A stretch of DNA of 64,000 nt from Theocolax elegans (Eukaryota; Arthropoda; Insecta; Hymenoptera; Cerocephalidae): assembly GCA_026168455.1 (NCBI GenBank), contig CM047425.1, forward strand, positions 22,336,648 to 22,400,647, given 5' to 3'. Below are positions 1-12,293 of this stretch, piece after piece (the stretch's first letter is position 1; every line of letters starts with the position of its first letter). Made by a program: the position numbers and the translations under genes. The notes under the pieces are model-generated. The model made no database searches. It saw only the letters and a program-made list of their open reading frames with translations, and was not told the DNA's origin.

Positions 1-177
1 GTTGACAGCGTGGTTCGCGAGCACGCGAATTAACCGTTAATACACAATATATGTACAACTAGTGCACTTAGCACAAGTAATCCGAACTAGCGCGTAAACA
101 CATCGAGCAACCTCGTCGTGCGACAACAATGCAGCGTGCCAGTGGTTATTCTAGCTCACGCTGTGCTCCTCGTCTCG

Positions 178-214
<37 letters not shown>

Positions 215-582
215 GATTCATATTGCACGCACACGACTTTAAGGATTTTCTACAACAATAGGCTATAATATGCGAATTTTTGTCTACGCTATGAGCCATT
301 GTTATTGTCATTATTGTTTGACAGTTTGGTTTTTCCACGATATGATCTATGCGAGGTGTAATTTAATGTTCACTAATAATAAATTAATAATGCAATGAAC
401 AATCAAGTAAACGCGTATATACACTTTATTATTTTATTACAATAACATATATCAATATTTTTTTCTTTTATTGTTCATCAGCTCTTGGATTTCCTAACGA
501 ATAACTCGAATATACCCGAAATGAATGTTAGTTATATTCAATTAGTTACTTAATTAATAAAGTGCTATCGAATTGTACACTT
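1..582. other. AT-rich non-coding stretch
   Basis: No convincing exon, RNA gene or transposon is visible. The only distinct structure is a compound TA/CA microsatellite at 178-214. Confidence 0.5.
178..214. repeat. compound (TA)n(CA)n microsatellite
   Basis: About ten TA units run directly into about eight CA units. This is an ordinary slippage-prone tract. Confidence 0.9.
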
Positions 583-617
583 AGTCTGGCTTATAAAGTC
601 TTGGCAAAGTCTAGCTG
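583..617. repeat. degenerate AGTCTGG unit flanking the foldback element
   Basis: This short stretch holds an AGTCTGG-TTATAAAGTC-like segment resembling the subrepeats inside the adjacent foldback, but it has no counterpart beyond the right end at 1590. It may be a leftover of an earlier, longer left arm. No target-site duplication could be identified. Confidence 0.45.
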
Positions 618-1590
618 GTGAGACTATCCCATACTTTTTTGCCAGACTTAATATATTTTAAATCAACCAGACTTCTCCCGTACATTTTGCCAGACTTTAT
701 AATATTTTGAAAGTCTGGGATAAATAAGCCATACTTTCTCCTACACATTTTACTAGACTTTATAATTATTTTTAAAGTCGGTAGAATTCAAACAGACTTT
801 TCTCCGGCACATTTTGTCAGACTTTATAATAATTTTAAAAGTCTGGGATAATGCATCCAGACCTTTTCCCAGACTTCCCCTCGTCGAATCTGTGTCGCAT
901 TGCATCATTCAAACATAAAATTTATATTATTTCTACTTAGAAAAACAATAAATCCTCGACATGTTGTGAGCTATCGAACTCTCAAAACCACCAGATACTT
1001 ATCTATCACATATAAAAAAAAGTCACCAATTGTTTCGTATATCTCGCGACAACAAACTGATTTTGAAATGGTTAGGGTACTAAACGATATGAAAACCAAC
1101 TTCAATTTGATGATTGTGTTTTTATAATTGTAACCTAACCATTTCATCAGTTTGTTGTCGCGAGATACACGAAACACATTGGAGACTTTTTTTATATGTG
1201 ATAAATAAGTATCTGGTGGTTTTGAGAGTTCGACAGCTCAAAACATGTCGAGGATTTATTGTTTTTCTTAATTAAAAATAATATAAATTTTATGTTTGAA
1301 AGATGCAATGCGACGAAGATTCGACGAGGGGGAAGTCTGAGGAAAGTCTAGTTGCATTATCCCAGACTTTTAAAAATGATTATAAAGTCTAGTAAAATGT
1401 GTGGGAGAAAGTATGGCTTATTTATCCCAGACTTTCAAAATAATTATAAAGTCTAGTAAAATGTGTGGGAGAAAGTATGGCTTATTTATCCCAGACTTTC
1501 AAAATAATTATAAAGTCTGGCAAATGTACGGGAGAAAGTCTGGTTGATTTAAAATATATTAAGTCTGGCAAAAGTATGGGATAGTCTCAC
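618..1590. mobile_element. long foldback (inverted-repeat) element, about 0.97 kb
   Basis: The left arm (about 618-1077) and right arm (about 1133-1590) are near-perfect reverse complements, starting with GTGAGACTATCCC and ending with its complement. A spacer of about 55 bp separates them. The outer half of each arm is made of ~64-bp subrepeats carrying AGTCTGG or CCAGACT. The inner half is unique sequence present once per arm. No long reading frame or transposase is visible, so it would be non-autonomous. The structure fits a Foldback-type element or large MITE. A transcript across it would fold into a hairpin stem of roughly 450 bp. The superfamily is not recognised. Confidence 0.8.
1381..1530. 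repeat. tandem 64-bp subrepeats in right arm of foldback
   Basis: The phrase beginning TATAAAGTCT recurs at 1381, 1445 and 1509, an exact 64-bp period. The first two units are almost identical and the third has diverged. The left arm holds related but less regular units, so the right arm was probably re-homogenised after the palindrome formed. Confidence 0.85.
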
Positions 1591-1855
1591 ACGATGCTTA
1601 TGTAACTTTGGTTATCGGAATACTTAATAACGCGAGCCATGGTACGCGGTGTTGGAGAGAAGTGCAGTACCACCAGTTGCATCCCGCATCACGTGTGAGC
1701 TAGAATATAACGGGTATAAAATGAAGTTTCAGTCTCTCAAAACTTTGACAGGTTAATATTAGAAGACGTGAAATAATAAGTTTAAGAAAAGAGCACAATT
1801 ACGTAATACGTTGAGGCGAATAAACGAAAAAAGTAAAGTATAAGGATTGCAGAAG
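1591..1855. other. spacer with a TATAAAA box
   Basis: Mixed-composition DNA between the foldback and the first GC-rich island. It holds TATAAAA at 1715-1721 on the plus strand. No gene start can be tied to it. Confidence 0.35.
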
Positions 1856-2310
1856 AAGCCTAAGGCAACGGCAACAGGAACGGGAACGGGAGGCGGCGGT
1901 GTGGGGCGGGTGTCGCGCGACTGCGAGCAAACGTATATATAAAGGCAAACACACGCATGGCCGAGCGTAACCCCGGCGAGCGAGTCTCGGTGTGGTGCGC
2001 GGCGCGGCGCGGTGCGGGCAAGGAACGCAAGAAACGCCGGCGCCCTCCTCCCATAGAGTTTGAGTAGATTGTTGATTCCGCGCGGCGCGACCCGCAGCCA
2101 CGCACTCCTCATTCTCACGCATCCCCCGTCTCCTTTTCGCTTACGTTCGTTCTCGTTCGCTCCCTCCTTCCTCTCTCCGTCTATTCGCGTATGCTCTTTA
2201 TCTATAGCTTATCCTCGACGTTTGCAATGCGCCTAGCGCGCGTCTTAGTTTTCCTTTTTACCCGGAGCGAGTTATTGAAAACTTGTTGCGTTACACCGCG
2301 AGATAACGTT
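1856..2310 (+). promoter_or_regulatory. GC/CpG-rich island with TATA box, possible promoter
   Basis: Composition switches abruptly to GC- and CpG-rich, with a GCGGC-type run near 1998-2021 and a pyrimidine-rich tail at 2110-2180. A strong TATA-like box, TATATATAAAG, lies at 1934-1944 on the plus strand. A 36-codon frame (1957-2067) follows, beginning ATGGCCGAG and ending TAG, basic and Pro/Arg-rich. Its ATG falls almost at the expected initiation point, so it is unlikely to be the translated start. No downstream exon could be recognised. Confidence 0.35.
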
Positions 2311-4380
2311 GTTTTCAACCGATGCACCGGGATATACACTCTTTCCTCTTTATTTTCTGCCCTATAAACTTTCGTATATCTCCTACGCTAGCTGATTGTT
2401 CCATTCTTTTCAATGACTTGCTCGCATTTTTACTAATCTTTTTTCTTCATTTCAATATTATTTCAGACATTTTATACCTCCGGGTACTACATTTATTTTT
2501 AAATCAACATTTGCATTACATCATTTACATATTTAACGCCAATTATTTATATTTAATAATTGCATTACCAAAAAAATTTATAAATCAAGTGACCATTTCA
2601 CTTAAACAAATTATTTCTTTGGTAAAGAAATATCAGTTAGAATACAAAATGCTTAACCAACCGAAAAAATATACTCGTGTACAGTAGATTACTTTTCTCT
2701 GATATTGCACTTTTGAATGTCGTAATCGTGCGATTTAAAACAAAGAATCGTAAAAAGACGGCAACCGAATTAATGGAATTGTAACTTGTATCTAGTTTGT
2801 CAAAGCACATATAAAGCAAATGTTGCATTTTGATTAAGCACAACTCCGGGTAAAGTAAACAATGCAACGTCATTATTCCAAGTACATAAAAATTTGCTAA
2901 TATCGCATTTGTATCTAATAGAATACACACCGTGGGATTAAAAAAAAAGAGCTTACAAGCGAATACGCGGCTATTCAAAGGTAGAAAAAAAGAGAGAAAA
3001 AAAACAGTCGGTTTAACTTGGAGAATCTTTCGAGTCACGAAAGATCTTGATGCAACGATCGTAACATTATGCATATCAAGAGAGCCGGAATAATTTTTTT
3101 GCGCTATAATTTTAAACACTGCTTTCCAATTTAGCTGTTGTAACGTCGGTGTCGACGCGATAGCGTTTCAATTGTTTTGAATAGTTTTAATATTAATATA
3201 TGTATTCATAAATTTACTAGACGCTTATCAAATAAACCTATAGTAAGTTGATACCGTTCAATGTAAAATATATACTTGTATCTTTTTTTGAGTTTGCTCA
3301 ACATACAACGTAGTCAATAATTTAACAGTAATTTAGAATGGAACTTCGGATAAGTGACTCGATGATTTAAGTTTATCTACGTCATTTAAGAGGAATGCAA
3401 AATAAATCATGATGAATATTCATTGTAAATTAACTTGAAAACGTCATTTTCTTTTTTACATTCGTTGGATTTTTTAATTTTTTACGTTTATCGTGAAACC
3501 GACGTAGAAAAAAAAAATATTTGTGATTCGTATACAACATTTAGAGCACAGACGTTTAATATAGAATTAAATAGAAGCAGATAGTAGTATTCAGTTAATA
3601 GTATTATAATTAAAATTTTATGAAATAAATTATTCAACGATAGTCACTTTTGATTTGTTAAATAACAATATTAGAAAATATTAGTGCTACAATTATTTCC
3701 ACAGGCATTTAAAAAATCGTTATTAATCATTTATAAATATTCTTGCAACTTTCTATAATAATGATGTCAAATTGGCATTAATTTGGAGAAAAAAATAATA
3801 TCACGTACTGGTAATATCTCTGATTTCTGTCAATTATTAAAAATATGAAGACAATAATTTATTCAATACAAAAACAACTTAATTCCAGTTAAGGTTTATT
3901 ATTGATACTTAAATTTTGAACGATAACATGAAAAAATAAAAATGAAACGACGGAACAACGTAAAAATTCTTGATATACGTGAATTAAAATTTCAAGAATT
4001 GATTAGTTGGTTACATTGCGATTGATGTACGGTTACGCTCAATGAATTGGTTTATCATATTGAAATTGATATACATGCGCTACGAGACGTTTCGATTCTT
4101 ACGTTGCGAAACCTCTCCCATTCAGTCGAATTGTCATTTTGATCTTAAATAATATATCGATCAAACGAATTGAATCGATGTAAATAAAAGATTACAATGA
4201 TTAGCGGAGTATAAAATGTGTGTATACACACAAAAGTGAACATAACCAAAATACATTCCAATTATACGATTGGGCATGAAAGCATAGATAATTCAAAGAG
4301 CGATAAACGTATAGCATCGGCGCGTTATCTGGTACAAAAAGAAAAATGAAAAAAAAAGAAAGCAAGTTCCAAGTATCCCC
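2311..4380. other. AT-rich non-coding stretch
   Basis: The frames of 121 and 160 codons here are low in complexity (Phe/Leu/Ile/Lys from AT-rich DNA) and show no domain. Nothing else stands out. Confidence 0.5.
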
Positions 4381-5100
4381 TCCCGGCAAGGTTCTCTTCC
4401 GAAAACACTCGAATCTCCAACTCTCGTCTCATTGACCCAGCTTGGAACGACCTCTCTCTCTTTCTCTTTCTAAAGCGACTTGCGTAAACCCCCACTATAG
4501 ACGTAGGTCACTTCATTCAAGCGACTTGGGCGCTCCCGTGCACACACATACAAGCGCGCGCGTACGCACGCACGGGCATGTACATACAGATAACACATTG
4601 TTCCACGCACGCGACACATTCATACGGGTTACCAACCTGACCTACCGCGCGAATCGGAGCCGCATGCTAAGCAGACGGACCGCGTGACGCTGTGTTATTA
4701 TTCCTCTCCTCATGCGTTCGTCTCTTTCTCTCTCATTCGCTTTTTTCTCTCTCACTCAAGCTAATTCCCTGTAACGGTGCGTCGCATCGATCACTGATCA
4801 TTCAGCCGGCGAATCGCTGGATCGTATCTTGTTTGCCTCGTAAGAGTATACGAGAGGAGAGGGGGATCGACCAGAGAGGAATGAATGAACGACCCGATCC
4901 GAGACTAATAAGCCGTTCGGATATTTTTATCGAAATATCCATGCCTCGTCATTTTAACGCTTCGACTACACGAGATAGTTCCGTTGTTTCCTTCTCCTTC
5001 TTCACTCTCTCTCTCTCTCCCTCTCTTTCCTACTCGCTCTGCGTGTTTTTATTCTATTTTACGGGGGTCTCTCTCTTTTATGGCTATTCCTAGATCGGAA
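4381..5100. promoter_or_regulatory. GC-rich island with pyrimidine tracts and alternating purine-pyrimidine DNA
   Basis: CT-rich tracts lie near 4449-4471 and 5003-5029. Between them, 4538-4600 is largely alternating purine/pyrimidine (CA, CG and TA steps), a composition prone to Z-DNA. CpG is frequent. The long plus-strand frames across the CT tracts are Ser/Leu runs and were not accepted as coding. Confidence 0.3.
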
Positions 5101-7785
5101 TTTAAATATTCTATTTTTACACACGGCTCGTTTTTTCTATCTTGCTATTAGAATCTGCGCAATTACTCAAACGTTTACCGTTAATTCCCTTCTCCCCTCC
5201 CTTCGTTTTAATTAGATACACCGACGATTTAGTTTTTCCTTGAGCATTTATCACTTAATATACCACGATCTATATGCTTCTTCGAGATTTTGCATTTTTC
5301 AAAAAAACACCGAGCGTTCCAATTTTTTCTGTTTTTATATTGTAACCGGGTTCCACAGTTTTGATATTAATATATTTTCTTGTTTTTTATTTCGTCCGGG
5401 TTATCTCCTTCGAAAGAATTTCAACGATGACATCTGAAAATGAATTCGTTATAAAAATTTTCTTATCGCGGGTACGTGTACACACATATATATTTGAGAT
5501 TTCAAATGTTGCACAATTCGATTAAATGTAAATAAATTGTCGGAATGAGGCGATCTGTTTTTTTGAATTCTTATCAAATATTAATAATTTTGTGCTATTT
5601 AACTAAGGTAAAAAATTCCTATCGATTCTACTGTTATATTATTAAGGCCAATAACGATTTATCCAGAATATTATCTCGATCGTTTCTTATCTCGAGAGAG
5701 ATATATATTTATTTTGAATTTAAAATAATAAACAATACGTATGAAATTGTTATCGACATTATCGTTCGATCTGTATAGCAATATATTATACTTTTTTTTT
5801 CGACTATCCGTTAAAATTGAAAACACGACAACGGTGTACAATACGAATATGTTTACATAGTGTAGTTGATGCTTTGGAAAATTCCTTGGAGACGAATTAA
5901 AAAATTCATGAGACGACGGGCCCGATCGTAAGCGCTAATTCCCAAACTCTTTTATTTATACGAAACGAATGTCGGAATTTTTAATCGACCAAACATTTTT
6001 TAGCATACGATTTTCGTTTACGAAAGTAAATATATATATATAGCGGTAAACAATCGCGTTCGTTTCACCTTTGCGATATTATATGTATATAATGATCGAG
6101 AATGTTACGCAATTGATTGATCGATCAATTATATTATATTACGCGATTGTTAAGTATTATTTTGACGATCCGATAAAGATTACAACGACGACCCGAATAT
6201 TGAGAAAAAAGTGACTATCGGCTATTTTATGTAGTAATCCGATTTTTTCGCATAGCGCATAAACCTCGATTTTTCCCCATTTTTTTTTTATTTTTTTGGG
6301 TTGTTTCAAGAAATTAAAAAAAATCCATGTATCTAGCGAAGCAGAAATTTCACAAACATTCGAGTTATGTTTCCCCTCCTTTGGTTCGCTAAAACGTATC
6401 CTTTGACGAATCGAAATGCAAGCCTGGCACAATATTAAAAATCAACCATCCATACTTTCTCGGAATTGTTTTGTCGTCCTCTCGAAATATATAAATTTTG
6501 AAGAGATAATGTTTTTTTTTCGTCGACGGGGACCGTTATCGAAGCCGGCTTTTTTTCTTCCCGAACGATGACTCGTTTTTACACTGGGCGAGAAGGAAAA
6601 TTTTTAATATTCGTTTAACTGATAAAAATTTATCAAATTCCAGTTGAATGTTTTCCAAATGCGCGGCGCACGCGTCAATTTGATTCAACAAATATTGATT
6701 CTCATCGCGAGTGATCGCAAATAGAACATTCAAAGTTGATAAAAATTTATAAACATATTAAACGCCATAAAAATGAATTCGAAAATAGTATACGATTCCA
6801 CATGTCGAAGCGATCATTTAATTAACGATTATTCTCACAAAATTCGGAGGCTTATACAAAAATGCGGAAGTTATCGTATATCTATACAATCTGAACAGTG
6901 TAAAAATATGAGCAATAAAATGAAAGTATGTGTGTTCAAAATGCGTCACTTTTCAAAAAAAGAAAACAAATTTGAAATTTTCTAACAAAATTTAAATAAC
7001 CTGCACAGATTTAGTTCACTATTTATAAAGTTTTCCCGAATTTTCTTATTCCTAATTCCTTTATTAATCGAAATAAAATTTCAAACGGCGGAAGATTACG
7101 AAACGATTACTAAGCGATTGGTTAACATGACGAAATTCCTCGTTCACATTGACGTAGACTTTCGAGGTCTTTAAGAATCCCTGAAAAAAAAACAGAGAAT
7201 AAGAAAAAGAGAGGGAGAGAGAAAGAATCTCGGCGCCTCGAGTTATCGAGAGGTTTGTTATCGGTAACTTCCCTCGAAAACCAAAAGCACCGCACACTCG
7301 AATCGGAAAAACGAAACCGAAGATCGAGAGCGTTCGACTGATAAGCTTAAAAACATTGTTTTTGAGAAAGTTGTGCGTACCGTATGTCGTTCGTCGACAT
7401 TTACGCGACTATACCCACAGTTTATTGACACTGTGTTGGTAACAATACGTTTGTGAGTTTTATTTACGACTTGTGTAATTATCGGGCACAAGTGTTTTAT
7501 ATACCTTTGTTACACATTATAAAGAAAGATTTGTCGATAATTGTTATTAGTTGTATAACTGTATGTTTGTGGAAACAGGCATCGAAAGGTTTACGATGTG
7601 TTTGCGTGTAAATGCATGTCCAAATCATTCAAATTAGATGCAAAATCTCATAAATTTAAGTTGTACGTTACAGTAAACATAATGTTTAAGCTTCCTAATA
7701 GTTTAGGGCCTAAAAATTAAATGATAAATAATATGAGTTTAAAAAAAACTGGAAATGACAATGAATAGAGAAAAGATAAAATAGT
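5101..7785. other. AT-rich non-coding stretch
   Basis: A 14-bp perfect palindrome ATTGATCGATCAAT lies at 6116-6129. Otherwise the stretch shows poly-A/T runs and short frames without domains. Confidence 0.45.
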
Positions 7786-8835
7786 GACAATTATAGCATT
7801 GACAGGAGGAGGAGGTGAAAAAGGAAGAAAGAAGAGGGGAAGCCAGGGTTGATCGGTAATCAATGAATTTTTTTAATTAAATCGAATTAATCCGCATTCG
7901 ATCCGCGAAGCAGGAAAGGCGATAAAAAGCCCCGGAGCGCCTTAAAATCGAACTAATCCGCGAAAGGAGAAAAAGGCTGGATTCTTTGGCTCTCTCACGG
8001 GCGCGTGCGTACACTTACTTATCCATCCCTACAGATTTTCTCGAAGGCAAGGCAAAAGAGAAGGAGAAAAAAAGAAAAACTTTCCAGACTCGAGGTCTCG
8101 GCGTAGATAATTGTATTTTGACTGTTCTTAGAGAGTGAAAAATCACTTCCTTTCTTCCCACGAATAATTTCTAATTAAAATTTTTCCGGCGCTCTCCCGC
8201 TCTCCTCAAAACAACGGTTAATGAGTTTTCCAATTATCAGCTCTCTCGGAGAAGGAAAAGCCAGTGCCAGGCAAACGTAGTTTGCTGACGCCGGGAGGAG
8301 GAGGAGGTGGCAGTAGGAGCGAGGAAAGGGGAGAGACGAATCCTCCCGACGGGGGAGGGCAGAGAAGGGGGAGAAGGAGGAGAGGCTTATTAAATAAAAA
8401 CTAATGATCCGCGGATTAATTAGGTCGCGAATCGTTAGCGAATGCGGCTTTACGCCGCGTCGGCCTTGCCTCTTTCTTCTTCGCGTCTCTCCTCTCTCGC
8501 AGGGGGTGGCGGGGGCTACACTGTAAGAGGGGGGAAGCGAGGAAGGACGAGAGGTACCGAGATTTTAATGAAAAATACTTGTTAAAACTTTTGTATAAAA
8601 CTGCCGGCCAGCGACTTTCTAGGGAAACCGACGGGGAAGACGGGGGAGGGGAGAGAGCGAACGAAGACGGGGGGAGGGGTGGCAGAGAGGTGGGAGAGGA
8701 CCTGTGCGGAGAGGCAAAAACTTCCATGAAATCGAGTCGCGCAAAGAAATTTGAAAGATCGCGCAATCTTTATACTTCGCGCGGCTGACCGTCTACTTTA
8801 TTCTCTTTATCCTGTATCCGGCAGACTGTGTCTTT
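7786..8835. promoter_or_regulatory. purine-rich, CpG-rich island with TAATCCGC repeats
   Basis: Long G/A-rich segments (7803-7850, 8290-8390, 8620-8715) alternate with CpG-rich blocks. The 17-bp phrase AAATCGAAYTAATCCGC occurs at 7879-7895 and 7945-7961. GGATTAATTAGG follows at 8413-8424. The repeated TAATCC/ATTA cores are what bicoid/orthodenticle-type and other homeodomain proteins bind, so this is a plausible enhancer. No protein-coding frame is convincing. Confidence 0.35.
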
Positions 8836-9985
8836 GTGTGTGTCTATGCACACACACATGTATATACACCCTGGTTACTTTATTGGCCACCCGTGTTGGC
8901 TTTACGGTTACAGAAATTTTACGATTTATTTCGTAATAGAGATCAATAGTCGTCTTGAGGAAAATCAGTTTTATCATTATATTTGTTCGTTTCCTATAAT
9001 CTTAAGGAAATTTACGAAATTTATTCAACTCGAAATCCTTTAAGCACATACATTGAAAATTTTTTATTTATAATAATTTTATTTTAAACTAATATAAAAT
9101 AGGTACAATTTAATCAAATTATAACACTGTCTCACACAAAACTAAAAAAAAATATTACGTAATTTTATAGGATTACGTAATATATTTTTTTAATAAAAAA
9201 TATCCGTTTTGATAATTCTTGCGTAAGACGTCATCTAATAAAAAAAAACAAAGTTTCTAATAAATTAGATAATACCCTTATTATCTTGAATTCTGTATGT
9301 GATATCGTTAGCGTAAAGGAATATTTTTTTCTAGCAATTTTCAATTAGAAAAAAAATTAAATTAAAAATATTTTCCTCGCTTACTCACAATGATTCACTG
9401 TTCTACGAACTTGTATCTTTATACTTATATAATAATAATAAAATTGATAGTTTAAATATCTGTTTAGTTAGTTTCTAAAAACTTACTCGAAAATTGTTAT
9501 AATTATTACTTGCTTTATTTTTAAATCGATTTTTTGGTATCTCTCAAGAAGTTTTTGCTGAGTATTTTACCGTTTTAATCATTTTCATTAAGATAATACA
9601 ATTGCGATTTATAACTTCGGACATTTTTATCTGTATGCCATAGGAGTGTCACTTTTTTTATTTACTATCAAAGTTACACCACAACTTACTCTTTATTAGA
9701 TGTTTCTAAAGAATAATAAATATTGTATACTTTTCTTATCAAACACTATTATTGTATAAGGTTTTAAAAAAATTTCCTATTTACCATACGTTCCTTTATT
9801 AAAATAATAACGGTTTTTCAAATATTATGTTAAATGTTATCGTTAATTATAATTATTATAACAAACATAATATTAATCAAATTTGTATAATTTACTACGT
9901 GTTTCTAATTAAAAAAAAATAAAAAAATATAAGTTTAATAATCCTGACGTAAATTAAAAAACACGGTCGAAAAAGGCAATTCCCG
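8836..9985. other. AT-rich stretch with paired TTACGTAA sites
   Basis: Very AT-rich and non-coding. Two TTACGTAA octamers (9155-9162 and 9173-9180) sit in an imperfect inverted repeat flanked by A- and T-runs. Confidence 0.45.
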
Positions 9986-10266
9986 TGACTTTATAAATTC
10001 ATAAATCTCCCTTTATTTCCTTTATTTCGTTCATCCGGCCTGCCTTCTCCTTGGCTCTTTTTCTTTCTCACTTTACTTTTCGCATTCTCGAGCGCGCTTG
10101 TCCCTTTCGCCATAGAAATTTCGAAGAGTCGGTGCTCGGTTTTCTCCGATCGATCCGGAAATAATGGAGGAGAGAAAAATATCGCGAAAGGGCCGCCTAG
10201 CTCGGAGGAACAAGAAAAAAATATATATAAAATTGCGTCCAAGTTTCTTTTACGAATCGACGCACC

Positions 10267-10305
<39 letters not shown>

Positions 10306-10460
10306 GCAAGTCACCGAGCCGACGAGTCTCCCTTCGCAGACTCTCGCAAATATTTCCCCATCGTATAAATTTAATGCCGGGGAAAATAATGCCTAATAAA
10401 ATTGTCTGGCTTCGCTTTATATTCGACATTTCTTTATCCGGTCTTGGAGCGTATTAATCA
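9986..10460. promoter_or_regulatory. small GC-rich island with (GA)n tract
   Basis: CpG-containing block interrupted by a (GA)n microsatellite (10269-10306). Near 10370-10400 are TAATGCC/AATGCCTAATAAA motifs similar to those at 37.67 kb. The frames in it are Ser-Leu or Arg-Glu products of the microsatellite. Confidence 0.3.
10269..10306. repeat. (GA)n microsatellite
   Basis: About eighteen GA units with a single G interruption near the right end. Confidence 0.9.
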
Positions 10461-11945
10461 ATATCGCTCGTATTTACGTCATATATATGTACATTTTTTT
10501 GTTGCGCAGTCGTATAAAAAAAGAGAACGATATACACGAAACTCGTGTTTGAAAATACTTCATTCGTAGAATAATATTTATATTACGCTCAATACTAATG
10601 TTTACCAAATTATATTTATTGTATATATAGATGTTTGCTCAAATGTCGAAAATTATTTTATTGGAAATCATGAACGAAAACAGATGTATTTAAAAGACTA
10701 GTTAATGAGTCACCAGTTTTAATTTTGACTGTATATATCTCGCGGATATTTTTGAAGAGTCATTCGAGTCGAAACCATCGCGCGTTGCCCTATTAAAACA
10801 TTACTCAACGCTGTACATTCTCGCGTATCAAAATTAACATGAAAATTCGCATGAATCATTCGTTTGCTACTGTGTCATCTTTCTTTCGGTTCCATGAAAA
10901 AAGAAGCAGAAAAAAAGAAAACTACCAATTTTGCAAGCAGAGAGAAGCAGAAGAAAACACATTCGGTCAGTGATCTTATGCGTCCTTTCGAAAAAGAGAC
11001 GAATACAATTAAGAGAAAGAGAAGGGGAAATCGTGCATTGTTTAGAAATTAAAAGAATTTTCGAATGCAACGGGAAAGCCACGTGAGTCACGAAATCGCT
11101 TTGAAAAATTATGTTGCGACCTTCTGTATTGTATGTGTTGCGACATTCTTTATATTATAATCGCTAAATCGCGAATTTTGCAATAAATGAAACCTAGTTC
11201 CAAAATTCAATAGAAAATACAACTGGCAATTAAATTTTCCATTTTAAATGAGATACACATTTCTTTCGCTATAAAATAAATATCATTTTGCTGACTCTTT
11301 CTTCTGGGGTTATATACAATACAAAACGATGTTTAATGAACTAGCTTTATAAGCTTTTAGTATTATATATAACTTTGCATTAATTTTTTAGTCGTGTATT
11401 GTGAAATTAAAATATGATATTAGGACAAACGATTGTAATAGTTAAAATAATTATAAGGTAGAAAAATACGCAGAGAAAAAAAATTGAATAAAAATAATCC
11501 AAATGTTCTTAGTTCGTTTGTATGATTTTAGTCCTGAATTGTATACAAAAATTGTGAATCAGATTGAAATTTTTATACTATATTATCATTAGAATATTTA
11601 TCCAAAACATTTAAATACTTTTTATAAAAAAAATTCATCTGTATAAGAAAAAAAGTGGTTTTGCAACAATTAACACAGATTTATATACCAGGAAAAGTAC
11701 GTTCAGCTGAATTTAAAAAAAAAAGATTATCAATGCGTCAATTAATAAAATCAAAAGTTAATCACAATATATCAGAATATTATAAGAAAAACTGAGTCAA
11801 TAGATATATATTGATCGCTGAATAGAAGGTGACAAAATTTATAGTACTTTAGGGGTAAACTTTGTGAACATTTCATCATCAAATTATCTTAATAGCCCGA
11901 TAAAAATTATAACTATTTCTATATTTAATTTATAACGTTAATTTT
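10461..11945. other. AT-rich non-coding stretch
   Basis: No recognisable gene or transposon. A purine-rich patch lies at 10895-11030. Confidence 0.5.
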
Positions 11946-11950
11946 TATCG

Positions 11951-11974
11951 TACAGCTGATAGGTCTCAGCTGTA
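11951..11974. promoter_or_regulatory. paired CAGCTG E-boxes in a 9-bp inverted repeat
   Basis: TACAGCTGA (11951-11959) and TCAGCTGTA (11966-11974) are perfect inverted copies separated by six bases. Each contains the E-box CAGCTG typical of bHLH factors. The site is at the left edge of a CpG-rich island. Confidence 0.4.
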
Positions 11975-12260
11975 TCGTAGTGTCACGTTAACTTGTAATA
12001 AAAAATTCTTGGCGAGTGCAACTCACAAGAAGGCCCATGAGACTCCGAAAGAAGCGTCCGCCGACGCGATGGTCGTCCGCTTGGATCAAAAAAGGAACAA
12101 CCGGTTGCGAAAGGGGAGGAAAAAAGTGGAGAAAACGTCGAAATCGTGGTGGAAAACAGGCGCGTAAGTTGTAGCGTATATCGGCGGTGCAGCATCGTCG
12201 GCCCTACCGAGGCGTGTCAATGACACGTGCCACGGGTATACGCGTTCGGCGGTGGCTCGC

Positions 12261-12293
<33 letters not shown>

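Noticed and set aside
100..1720. Similarity between the reverse complement of about 146-160 and 1693-1709 (GTGAGCTAGAATA-type)
   Set aside because: Only about 15 bases, with flanks that do not align. Too short to call an outer pair of element ends.
1957..2067. 36-codon frame after the TATA box
   Set aside because: The ATG lies too close to the TATA box to be in the transcript, and the peptide is compositional. Kept only as part of the island description.
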